NCBI GenBank assembly: GCA_031551135.1
Contig: JAVBOA010000017.1
Span: 31,687 to 95,686, forward strand
DNA: 64,000 nucleotides
Reading direction: 5' to 3'
DNA from: JAITVM01 sp031551135
GTDB lineage: Bacteria; Bacillota; Clostridia; Lachnospirales; JAITVM01
Shown here: one piece after another, positions 34,043-42,061 of the stretch
How positions within the stretch are numbered: position 1 is the first letter of the stretch
How the letters are laid out: each line of letters starts with the position of its first letter
Position numbers and translations under genes: made by a program
The notes under the pieces: generated by a model
Told to the model about the DNA's origin: nothing
Database searches by the model: none
What the model saw: the letters and a program-made list of their open reading frames with translations, nothing else

Positions 34043-35434
34043 TTAATTCAGATATCCTCCGATTGTTTCGTTCTTAGGTTTCGGCGAATCTCCCGATAAT
34101 TGCTTTTTAACATTTTCTATACGTTTATTAATAAAATTAACAATAGATTTTTTTGATACAGAATAATTGTAATAGTAATTTCGCAGATTAGTAGGAGCTT
34201 TTTCGTATTTTGGATTTATGGAATTCTCAAATAAATCCTTGCTGTGCAGCGGCTTTTCCGATTTTTCTATATGTGGAAGCAGAACTTTTGAGATTTCGGA
34301 AGTACGTTTTTCAAAATTTTCGAAATATTTTATCAGCTCATTGAGATAAGAATAATATTTTTCTCGGTATTTTGGGATTTTCAATAAATTATCAATCAAC
34401 GGCCGGTCAAGCATTTGCGTTTGAAAAATCGGCGTATCTATAGGAATATTTTCTGTATTGGATTTCTTTAAAAATTCCGTCAATGATTCGTTACTGCGAA
34501 TAGTTCGAGGCATATATGCATCAAATGCCAAATACGGTTCGGAGAGCAGCATATGAAAAATGCCGTCTTTTTCATAAAAATAATAATTAGACGCAAGCGG
34601 ACCGTTATACGAATAATAATTTGAAATAAGAGTGTTGAGAGCGATATATTGCAGAACAGAGCCGACATCCAAAATGCTTTCGATATTATCTTCAACAGGA
34701 AGATTGTCAATGCTTTCTATTAGATTTTTATAGGATAAAAGCAATTCGTCAGAGCCGCTTTCGAGGGTTACATAGGGATAATGAAAATCTTTTTTATAAA
34801 TTAAATTAGCGTCATTATTCGCCTTGAATAAATTTCCGTTTGTATTCCCGAAATTACGGTTCAAAAAAGAGGTTGAAATTGTTTCCGAACAAGAATAAAG
34901 TCCGATATATTCATCATTTATATAAAGATTGGCAAAGGTCGTGAGCGGAGCTTTGCCGCCTATTTTTCGCATTGCCTCGTTCGCCAAAAATTCACGCATA
35001 TAAGAAATATCGGCAACGCAAGAATTCAAAGTCAAAGAATCAAGGCCGTGAAAAAGATTTTCCTTTTGATATTTATTGAACGAAATTATAAAGCTGTAGA
35101 TATTTTTTTCTTCGGTATAGTTTTTTACGGTAGAAACGGATTTGATTTTGACTGCCGAATTTTTGAAAATATCTTTATTTACTTCGACATCCGCCGGTTT
35201 AAAATTCTTTTGAGCTGAATTTAAAATCATTTCTTGGTAATCAGGCTCCGAGATTTTTATTTTTAAATCCAAAACTTTCAGCTCGCTAAAAATATTTTCA
35301 TATTCCGGAATAGTTTTTAAATTTTGCGTATATAAAATTCTATATACAATCAAAAATATTATGCCTAGAAATAATAACAATGATAGGATTTTTTTTGTCT
35401 TGAGAAATTTTATATTTGCTTTCAATAGTCTCAC
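34043..35434 (-). CDS. CotH-family kinase-like protein
   Basis: A 463-residue protein with an N-terminal membrane anchor (ILSLLLFLGIIFLIVYRILY) and an extracytoplasmic CotH domain: LTLNSCVADISYMREFLANE, NLYINDEYIGLYSCSETIS and NGNLFKANNDANL are family hallmarks. CotH proteins are atypical kinases, some acting on spore coat proteins. Last gene of a three-gene set with DUF4956 (4-bp overlap) and VTC proteins. Confidence 0.9.
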   Translation of the reverse strand: MRLLKANIKFLKTKKILSLLLFLGIIFLIVYRILYTQNLKTIPEYENIFSELKVLDLKIKISEPDYQEMILNSAQKNFKPADVEVNKDIFKNSAVKIKSVSTVKNYTEEKNIYSFIISFNKYQKENLFHGLDSLTLNSCVADISYMREFLANEAMRKIGGKAPLTTFANLYINDEYIGLYSCSETISTSFLNRNFGNTNGNLFKANNDANLIYKKDFHYPYVTLESGSDELLLSYKNLIESIDNLPVEDNIESILDVGSVLQYIALNTLISNYYSYNGPLASNYYFYEKDGIFHMLLSEPYLAFDAYMPRTIRSNESLTEFLKKSNTENIPIDTPIFQTQMLDRPLIDNLLKIPKYREKYYSYLNELIKYFENFEKRTSEISKVLLPHIEKSEKPLHSKDLFENSINPKYEKAPTNLRNYYYNYSVSKKSIVNFINKRIENVKKQLSGDSPKPKNETIGGYLN

Positions 35435-36087
35435 GCCCTTTCGATAGCTTTGGTCAGTGAAATTGAAAGATTTCCGTTTTTCATTCTCAAATCATCGATA
35501 AATTGTTTAGTATCGATATTTGATTTAATTATAATATAATAATTCAATTCGATAATGCTGCCCATTTCGGTAGATTTAATTTCTTCCAAATCGTATGTTT
35601 TGCAGTATTTCTCAAATGTATCATTAAATATTTCATAAAAATTCATTCTTTCGGGAATAAAAATAATTAATTTGCAAGATCGGCAATTGGCTCCGTTTGA
35701 AAAATAATAGAATATTAGAAAAACAAGCGAAAATATTATAACAAATCCTGCGGATAGCAATAAATTATCGGTTCCGCAAAGAATGCCCGCCACTGCCGAA
35801 AACAAAATAGAAATAATTTCTTTGGATGAAATACTGATTGCAATAAGTATTGCAGAAATTAGAATAAAAATCGGGAGTTCGTTTTCGGTAACGAAAAATA
35901 AAATTGTGATTAAAGGCGGCAAAACGGCGATTAAAGGGGTGACATCTTTCCGTTTATGAGTGATTTTATATGTAAACCTAATAATTGAACCCAGCAAAAA
36001 AGCGAAAATACAGTAAAAAAGTAATTGTTCAAGCGGCAAAGGCATTTTTTCAGCAGGCGCTAAAAAGGTTTTTTGTAAGAAATCCAT
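35431..36087 (-). CDS. DUF4956 membrane protein
   Basis: A 218-residue protein with about four to five membrane helices in the first 130 residues and a cytosolic C-terminal domain of about 85 residues (MGSIIELNYYIIIKSNIDTK). DUF4956 is consistently linked to VTC and CotH genes. It overlaps both neighbours, with VTC by 38 bp. Role unknown, perhaps passing polyphosphate or a polymer intermediate across the membrane. Confidence 0.85.
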   Translation of the reverse strand: MDFLQKTFLAPAEKMPLPLEQLLFYCIFAFLLGSIIRFTYKITHKRKDVTPLIAVLPPLITILFFVTENELPIFILISAILIAISISSKEIISILFSAVAGILCGTDNLLLSAGFVIIFSLVFLIFYYFSNGANCRSCKLIIFIPERMNFYEIFNDTFEKYCKTYDLEEIKSTEMGSIIELNYYIIIKSNIDTKQFIDDLRMKNGNLSISLTKAIERA

Positions 36088-36793
36088 TTTTATCTTCCTT
36101 TCGTGAATAAAATTCGTGTGAAATATATTTTAAATATTCTTCATATTTTGAAAAAGAAACCGGAAAGATATTGTAATCAGACATAATTTTTAAAATTGAC
36201 AGCGGAAGGGAATCGGTTGAGGAAATTATTTTTAGGAGAAATTTATCATTTGAAATTAAATTTTTTCCGTAAACGCCTTTCTCGAAAGTTAAATCAAAAT
36301 CACGTGCAATAATTTCGTAATCGATTGAAATAGAATTTTCCTTATAATAAAGGCTTTTATATATATGGCGTTCGTAATACAAAAAAACTTTCGGTATTAG
36401 ATTATAGAAATTCAGGGCGTGGGAAATTTCTTTCAAAATCTGAGAGTTCATGCCATTTTCTATAGTCGGCATATTTCTGCATTTTATAAAATCATATGCA
36501 ATTTTTGAAGGAATTGTAGAACGGCGGACGGAAATTTTACTGCCAAACTTCCTTACGATTTCGAAAAAAGCCGATTCATTGTCATAGGAACGCAGCCGGT
36601 AATTTTCCTGATATTCGGAAGATTTATAATATGTTCTGAATAAATTATTTTCTATGGTATCCAGATAGATATTTTTTATTTCTAAATATGTTTGATGTGA
36701 ATAACCTAATTGCAAAAGAGATTTTAAAATAGAATCCAATTTATCACAAGATATTAAAAAGATTTTTTCATATCTTAAAAAAGTATCTGCCAT
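36050..36793 (-). CDS. VTC-domain polyphosphate polymerase-like protein
   Basis: A 247-residue tunnel-fold protein of the VTC/CYTH-like group. KNIYLDTIENNLFRTYYKS (substrate/metal strand), YRLRSYDNESAFFEIVRKFG, then KSLYYKENSISIDYEIIARDFD carry the alternating Arg/Lys/Glu residues of the polyphosphate tunnel. Bacterial homologues may make polyphosphate or another polymer; only the fold is certain. It heads the VTC-DUF4956-CotH operon. Confidence 0.87.
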   Translation of the reverse strand: MADTFLRYEKIFLISCDKLDSILKSLLQLGYSHQTYLEIKNIYLDTIENNLFRTYYKSSEYQENYRLRSYDNESAFFEIVRKFGSKISVRRSTIPSKIAYDFIKCRNMPTIENGMNSQILKEISHALNFYNLIPKVFLYYERHIYKSLYYKENSISIDYEIIARDFDLTFEKGVYGKNLISNDKFLLKIISSTDSLPLSILKIMSDYNIFPVSFSKYEEYLKYISHEFYSRKEDKNGFLTKNLFSAC

Positions 36794-36929
36794 ATATTTT
36801 TCTCCTTATCGAACTTTTGTTTGTTTTGTCATTCAATGTTTGGCTTGCTATATTTTACAATCTTTGATTCTTATTATATTAATAGTAAAAAACAATATTA
36901 TTATAAATTGATAACAAAAAATATAATTT

Positions 36930-37373
36930 ATGGAAGTGTATGAATTAAAAAAAGACTATCGAAAATTCGAGTACACTCCCGTAATTCTATTTCCATTTAA
37001 TTTGCAGAAAAAAATTTTTCACAGCGAAGCGTTTCGCACAATGTTTCTAGCGCGAAATGAAATATTTTTTCTATCTTTTATATTGAAAATAGTATTAGAA
37101 GGGAAATGGTATAAGAATATTACAATTTATAGACATTTTATTTACAGAAATTTTGAGATTTTTAATTACTTGACTTTTTCGGGGTTTAAAATTAGAATTA
37201 ACGGTAGTTTCATATGCGCGGACTATAAATTGCATTTCTACAATACATTGATTCAAATGCGGTTTGATTGTTTTGATGATAAAACCGCAATACTGGCGAA
37301 TGAAAATCATTTTGTTCTTCAGTATATTTCAAAAATATTTTTTATGGAAAATAAGGTTTATACAAAGGATTGA
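36930..37373 (+). CDS. Doubtful ORF partly made of a MITE-like repeat
   Basis: A 147-codon frame upstream of ecfA1. Codons about 19-55 are the translated repeat (copy 6), and the rest shows no recognisable domain and little compositional coding signal. It ends 5 bp before the ecfA1 TTG. Either a spurious frame or a former small gene invaded by the element. Confidence 0.2.
   Translation: MEVYELKKDYRKFEYTPVILFPFNLQKKIFHSEAFRTMFLARNEIFFLSFILKIVLEGKWYKNITIYRHFIYRNFEIFNYLTFSGFKIRINGSFICADYKLHFYNTLIQMRFDCFDDKTAILANENHFVLQYISKIFFMENKVYTKD
36984..37095 (+). repeat. MITE-like palindromic repeat, copy 6 (degenerate)
   Basis: A 112-bp copy with several substitutions at the left end (ATTCTATTTCC) and one arm change (TTTCGCAC against GCGCGAAA). 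Loop of the second type (AATGTTTCT). It lies between the VTC operon and ecfA1. Confidence 0.8.
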
Positions 37374-37378
37374 CTTTT

Positions 37379-38239
37379 TTGAAAATTATTAAATTGAATA
37401 ATGTTAGCTTTGGATATAAATATTTTGATGAAAAAACCAATCAGACTGCAAAATCCGAGACCCTAAAGAATATTAATCTGGAAATAGAACAAGGCGAATT
37501 TGTGGCGATTTTGGGGCATAACGGCTCCGGAAAATCTACTTTGGCAAAGATAATGAATGCTTTGCTTTTGCCCGATGTTGGCGAGGTTTTTATAAATAAT
37601 CTGGATTCCGGAAAAGAAGAAAATATTTTCGAGATTCGGCAAAATGTTGGAATGGTTTTTCAAAACCCTGATAATCAAATTATAGCGACTCTTGTAGAAG
37701 AAGATGTTGCGTTTGGACCCGAAAATTTATCGGTCGAACCTAAGGAAATAAGGATTCGGGTACAAGAGGCTTTAAAAAGTGTTGGTATGGAGGAATACTC
37801 AGAGGCAGTCCCTGCCTTTTTGTCGGGCGGCCAGAAACAAAGAATAGCGATAGCCGGAGTTTTGGCGATGAAACCAAAATGTATTATTTTTGATGAATCG
37901 ACTGCGATGCTCGACCCGAACGGAAGAAAAGAAGTCATGGATACTGCCATGAAATTAAACAAAGAAGAAAATATTACTGTAATAATTATTACGCATTTTA
38001 TGGAAGAGGCAATTTTGGCTGACCGCGTGATTGTTATGAACAACGGCAAAATTGTTATGAATGATGTACCAAAAAAAATTTTTTCACAAATTGATGCGCT
38101 GAAATCACTTAGCTTGGATGTTCCTCAACTTACCGAACTTGCGTACAATTTAGATAAAAAAGGAATTAAAATAAATACGGATATTCTTTCTATTGAGGAA
38201 ATGGTGAGTGCGATATGCAACTACAGCTTAAAGACTTGA
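37379..38239 (+). CDS. ecfA1: ECF transporter ATPase EcfA1
   Basis: A 286-residue ABC ATPase of energy-coupling-factor vitamin transporters. Walker A GHNGSGKST, FQNPDNQIIATLVEEDVAFG (the Q-loop/FAFG-like segment typical of EcfA), signature LSGGQKQRIA, Walker B CIIFDESTAML. TTG at 37379 is chosen with AAAGGA 9 nt upstream. It overlaps ecfA2 by 25 bp. The set lacks an S component here, so substrate specificity must come from S subunits elsewhere. Confidence 0.93.
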   Translation: MKIIKLNNVSFGYKYFDEKTNQTAKSETLKNINLEIEQGEFVAILGHNGSGKSTLAKIMNALLLPDVGEVFINNLDSGKEENIFEIRQNVGMVFQNPDNQIIATLVEEDVAFGPENLSVEPKEIRIRVQEALKSVGMEEYSEAVPAFLSGGQKQRIAIAGVLAMKPKCIIFDESTAMLDPNGRKEVMDTAMKLNKEENITVIIITHFMEEAILADRVIVMNNGKIVMNDVPKKIFSQIDALKSLSLDVPQLTELAYNLDKKGIKINTDILSIEEMVSAICNYSLKT

Positions 38240-39066
38240 GTTTTGTTTATAGCGCCGGTTCGGTTTTTGAAAAAAAAGCTCTTAATAATATAAATTTAGA
38301 AATAGAAAAGGGAGAATTTATTGCGATAATCGGACATACCGGATCGGGAAAATCTACCTTGATTCAGCATTTTAACGGGCTTGTTAAGCCTACGGAAGGC
38401 AAAGTTTTTTTTGAAGGCAAGGATGTAAACGAAGATAAAAAGAGCCTGCGCGAATTAAGACAAAAAATCGGTTTGGTTTTTCAATACCCCGAAGCACAGC
38501 TTTTTGAAACGAGCGTTTTTAAAGATGTTGCGTTTGGGCCGATGAATATGGGACTAGATAAAGAAGAAATCGAAAAACGTGTCAAGAATTCCCTTAAGAT
38601 TGTCGGGATTCCGGAAGAGGATTTTGAAAAATCCCCGTTCGAGCTTTCCGGCGGACAAAAAAGGCGCGTTGCGATAGCCGGAGTTTTGGCGATGAACCCC
38701 GAAGTTTTGGTTTTGGATGAGCCGGCAGCCGGCTTGGACCCGAAAACCAGAGATGAAATTCTTAATGAAATTAAAAATATGCGGGATGAACTGAATATTA
38801 CTATTATTCTTGTTTCACATAGCATGGAAGATGTTGCCAAACTCGCCGATAGGGTTATTGTTATATCTAACGGCGAAATAGTTATGGACGGCACGGTAAA
38901 ATCCGTGTTTAAAGAAGTGGATAAATTAGAAGAAATAGGTTTGGCGGCCCCGAAAATTTCTTATTTAATGAGGTCTTTAAAAGAAAAGGGCTATGATGTA
39001 CCACTCGATATTTATACTGTTTCTGAAGCGACAGAAATTATATTTTCAATTATAAAGCAGGTGTAG
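38215..39066 (+). CDS. ecfA2: ECF transporter ATPase EcfA2
   Basis: The second, 283-residue ATPase of the ECF module. Walker A GHTGSGKST, FQYPEAQLFETSVFKDVAFG, signature ELSGGQKRRVA, Walker B VLVLDEPAAGLDP. The ATG lies inside the end of ecfA1, so translation is coupled. It forms a heterodimer with EcfA1 beneath EcfT. Confidence 0.94.
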   Translation: MQLQLKDLSFVYSAGSVFEKKALNNINLEIEKGEFIAIIGHTGSGKSTLIQHFNGLVKPTEGKVFFEGKDVNEDKKSLRELRQKIGLVFQYPEAQLFETSVFKDVAFGPMNMGLDKEEIEKRVKNSLKIVGIPEEDFEKSPFELSGGQKRRVAIAGVLAMNPEVLVLDEPAAGLDPKTRDEILNEIKNMRDELNITIILVSHSMEDVAKLADRVIVISNGEIVMDGTVKSVFKEVDKLEEIGLAAPKISYLMRSLKEKGYDVPLDIYTVSEATEIIFSIIKQV

Positions 39067-39067
39067 T

Positions 39068-39874
39068 ATGAATTTTGAAATCACGATTGGACAGTATTAT
39101 CCAACGGACTCGATAATACATAGGCTTGACGCTAGAGTTAAACTTATTTTGACCTTGATTTTTATAGTCATAGTTTGCCTGGTAAATAATTTTATAGGTT
39201 ATTTATTTTCGGTGATTTTTGTACTTTCGATAATTAAATTGTCAAAAGTGCCTGTTAAATTACTCTTGAAGAGCCTTAAATCAATATTTTTCATTGTGTT
39301 TTTTACATTTATATTGAATATTTTTATAATCCCCGGCGACACGGTTTTGTTTCAAATATGGATTGCAAAAATCAGCGTAGAGTCACTTTTGATTGCCTCA
39401 CGAATGGTTATACGCTTAACTGTTTTAGTCATGGCTTCTTCTCTTTTAACCTTGACTTCGTCTCCGATCCAGCTGACGGACGCTATTGAGCATTTACTTC
39501 ATCCTTTTAAAAAAATCGGTGTTCCTTCGCATCAAATCGCAATGATGATGACGATAACTCTGCGTTTTATTCCGACTTTGATAGAAGAAATGGAGAAAAT
39601 TGTTAAAGCTCAAAAAGCCAGAGGCGCGGATTTTGAGACCGGAGGTATTATTAAAAAGGCTAAAGCGCTGATTCCCGTATTGGTTCCGTTATTTCTGTCA
39701 TCTTTCAGGCGTGCGGACGAACTTGCAACAGCAATGGAAGCCCGCTGCTATCGCGGTGATGTAGAGCGTACCAAAATGAAAGAAATGAAATTTCATCGAA
39801 ATGATTTTTATGCAGGGCTTATCGCTACCGTTGCGAATCTCATAATTCTGTCTACAAGTTTTTTGCATATGTAA
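39068..39874 (+). CDS. ecfT: ECF transporter transmembrane protein EcfT
   Basis: A 268-residue protein with about five to six membrane segments. The two coupling-helix motifs AQKARGADF and RRADELATAMEARCY contain the Ala-Arg-Gly-type ends that dock the ATPases. It starts just after the ecfA2 stop and is followed by a strong terminator, closing the module. Confidence 0.94.
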   Translation: MNFEITIGQYYPTDSIIHRLDARVKLILTLIFIVIVCLVNNFIGYLFSVIFVLSIIKLSKVPVKLLLKSLKSIFFIVFFTFILNIFIIPGDTVLFQIWIAKISVESLLIASRMVIRLTVLVMASSLLTLTSSPIQLTDAIEHLLHPFKKIGVPSHQIAMMMTITLRFIPTLIEEMEKIVKAQKARGADFETGGIIKKAKALIPVLVPLFLSSFRRADELATAMEARCYRGDVERTKMKEMKFHRNDFYAGLIATVANLIILSTSFLHM

Positions 39875-39897
39875 GGGTTTGGAGAAAAAATAAATAA

Positions 39898-39927
39898 AAA
39901 CGGCGCAAATGCGCCGTTTCTGTTTTT
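39898..39927 (+). terminator. Terminator of the ecf operon
   Basis: AAACGGCGC and GCGCCGTTT (9 bp, 4-nt loop) followed by CTGTTTTT. Confidence 0.92.
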
Positions 39928-39967
39928 GAAGCTTATGCAATATCTCTTTTAAAGAATAGAAATAGTA

Positions 39968-40327
39968 TTAATCGGCAATCGGATCTTCAATTAAGGTCGC
40001 AAGCCTAAATTCATGTTTGTGGCCGTCATTTCTGGTAGTTTGTCCCATAACATAATGAATATGTCTGCCATCGCCTACAGGAATTGCAAGATCTGTTTTA
40101 TTAGCGACTATATGAAAATGATCTTCATAAAAATCAGTATTTGTTTCCAGTCTATGATAATGACTGTTGCAGCTTTGGATTGCTTCGCCGGTTACCCCTG
40201 CGAAACGGTGATTATGTGGCTCTCTGCCCAGCTCGGCAATTTGCGTGCTGCCTAAATATTCATGTGTATGGCGTTGTTTACATTTTCTCGATCTATTTTC
40301 ATAATTGTCGTTTTCGTAATTATCCAT
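39968..40327 (-). CDS. YmaF-family protein
   Basis: A 119-residue His-rich protein (paired HTHEY, HNHRFAG, NSHYH, DHFH, GRHIHYVMG and DGHKHEF motifs), matching the YmaF family. It probably binds metal or acts as a spore or envelope component; the family has no firm function. ATG 40327 (MDNYEN) is chosen because AAGGGGG precedes it. Not linked to its neighbours by operon. Confidence 0.82.
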   Translation of the reverse strand: MDNYENDNYENRSRKCKQRHTHEYLGSTQIAELGREPHNHRFAGVTGEAIQSCNSHYHRLETNTDFYEDHFHIVANKTDLAIPVGDGRHIHYVMGQTTRNDGHKHEFRLATLIEDPIAD

Positions 40328-40371
40328 CTTTATTACCCCCTTATTTTTGTTTGAAGCTCTGGAATCGGATA

Positions 40372-40414
40372 ATACTATTACCATTTTTTTATCCTTTAGG
40401 ATGGAAATAGTGTA
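40372..40414. repeat. Short MITE-like derivative (43 bp)
   Basis: ATACTATTACCATTTTTT and AGGATGGAAATAGTGT: both ends kept, centre lost. Confidence 0.6.
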
Positions 40415-40607
40415 AATGCTTGTACAGAATCTGATGCCAAACTTCTATTGCAGTATATGATTAAGCTGTTTCATTTGTTACTATTCCGGAAATGTTTAAA
40501 TTTTGTCAATGATACTCTTTTGCGCAGAAGCCTGTTATAGATTGACATAAATATATCAGGGTTTTAAAATGAAAATATAGATTTTGTTCGGCGAAAGGAT
40601 GTGCTTT

Positions 40608-41726
40608 ATGAAGACATTTTATATCAAAACGAAGGTTTTTGTCGGCGGCGACAGTACGGGCTATTTAAAATCTTTGAACAACAAAAAAATTTGGATTATA
40701 TGTGACGGTTTTCTCGAAAATTCGGGAGGGCTGGATTATGTTAAAGGATATATAAACAATACAAATCGTATCGAAATTTCGACAAATGTAGTTCCTGACC
40801 CACCGCTTAGTTCTATTGCAAAAGGTATTGCAGAAATGAAAAACATAAAACCCGAAGTTATTATTGCATTGGGCGGAGGATCGGCGATTGATACCGCAAA
40901 AGGGATTATTTATTTTGCCGAAAAAACCGGAATGGCAAAAACTGAATTGTTTATTGCAATTCCGACGACAAGCGGTACAGGCTCTGAAGTCACAAGTGTA
41001 ACGGTTATTACAGATACTGAAAATAAAGTTAAATATCCGATTAAAGATGAGTCGATAGCGCCCGATATTGCTATTTTAGATCCGGCTTTTACATTAAGCG
41101 TTCCTCATTCGATTACTGCAAATACCGGAATAGATGTTTTGACCCATGCTTTGGAGGCGTATGTTGCGCAAAACGCTACGCTTTGTTCGGACGGCATGGC
41201 CGAAAAAGCAATACATTTGATTGTCGAATATCTTCCGAAATGCTGTCAGGAATTGGATAACGCATATTTTAGGGAAGTTTTGCATAATGCATCTACAATG
41301 GCGGGAATGGCTTTTGATATAGCAGGTCTGGGATTGAACCACGCAATTGCGCATCAAATCGGGTCGATTTTTCATATACCGCATGGTTTGGCGAATGGTA
41401 TGCTGATTCCGGAAATAATAGAATTTAACAGCAACAACAGTCTTAATGCATGCACAAAATATTCCCGTTTGTCGAGAATTATCGGTATTGTTAATAATTT
41501 AAGTCCGGATTATCAGGCCGTAAACAGCTTAAAAAAATCATTTTCGCAACTTTTAAGGCAATTGAAAATGCCGCGTACATTAAGGGAATTTGGAATATCC
41601 AAAGAAGAGATTATGCAAAATATGGACCAAATAGCGGATCAAGCATTAACAGATATTTGTTTGACTACAAATCCGGCGAAAGTAAAACACGAAGACATTA
41701 TACAAATTGTTAAGAATATTATTTAA
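40608..41726 (+). CDS. pduQ: PduQ-like iron-dependent 1-propanol dehydrogenase
   Basis: A 372-residue group III alcohol dehydrogenase. NAD-binding GGGSAIDTAKGI and TTSGTGSEVT, iron ligands in the D-x3-H...H-x(n)-H pattern (DVLTHALEAYVA, NHAIAHQIGSIFHIPHG). The N-terminus (KTKVFVGGDS, NKKIWIICDGFLENSG) matches PduQ specifically. It would reduce propionaldehyde to 1-propanol and recycle NAD+. ATG 40608 follows AAAGGATG. It stands alone, about 16 kb from the pdu operon, where pduQ would normally lie between pduP and pduS. Confidence 0.85.
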   Translation: MKTFYIKTKVFVGGDSTGYLKSLNNKKIWIICDGFLENSGGLDYVKGYINNTNRIEISTNVVPDPPLSSIAKGIAEMKNIKPEVIIALGGGSAIDTAKGIIYFAEKTGMAKTELFIAIPTTSGTGSEVTSVTVITDTENKVKYPIKDESIAPDIAILDPAFTLSVPHSITANTGIDVLTHALEAYVAQNATLCSDGMAEKAIHLIVEYLPKCCQELDNAYFREVLHNASTMAGMAFDIAGLGLNHAIAHQIGSIFHIPHGLANGMLIPEIIEFNSNNSLNACTKYSRLSRIIGIVNNLSPDYQAVNSLKKSFSQLLRQLKMPRTLREFGISKEEIMQNMDQIADQALTDICLTTNPAKVKHEDIIQIVKNII

Positions 41727-41746
41727 AAATATATCGATTATTATAT

Positions 41747-41780
41747 AAAAATCTGTGAATTCCGCAGATTTTTTATTTTT
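41747..41780 (+). terminator. Terminator after pduQ
   Basis: AAATCTG and CGCAGATTT flank a short loop and run into TTTTTATTTTTT. Confidence 0.8.
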
Positions 41781-41894
41781 TACCAAAGCATCTAATTAAT
41801 GACAACAGGTATCAAATAAGAACATTTTTAATCCTCCTTAAATATTATATATTATGAGCTGACAAGCTCATGAAAAATATAATTCAACAAAATA

Positions 41895-42008
41895 ATACTA
41901 TTTTCATTTTGATAAGTAAAAAAAATTTTTTCACAGCGGAGCGTTTCGCGCAACGTTTCTAGCGCGAAATGAAATATTTTTTTCTATCCTTTATATTGAA
42001 AATAGTAT
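41895..42008 (+). repeat. MITE-like palindromic repeat, copy 7
   Basis: A 114-bp full copy with the second loop type (AACGTTTCT), upstream of the beta-propeller gene. Confidence 0.9.
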
Positions 42009-42061
42009 AAACGCAAATTGCGGTTATTTTGTTGAATTACTTTAGGGGGAAAAGGAAAGAA

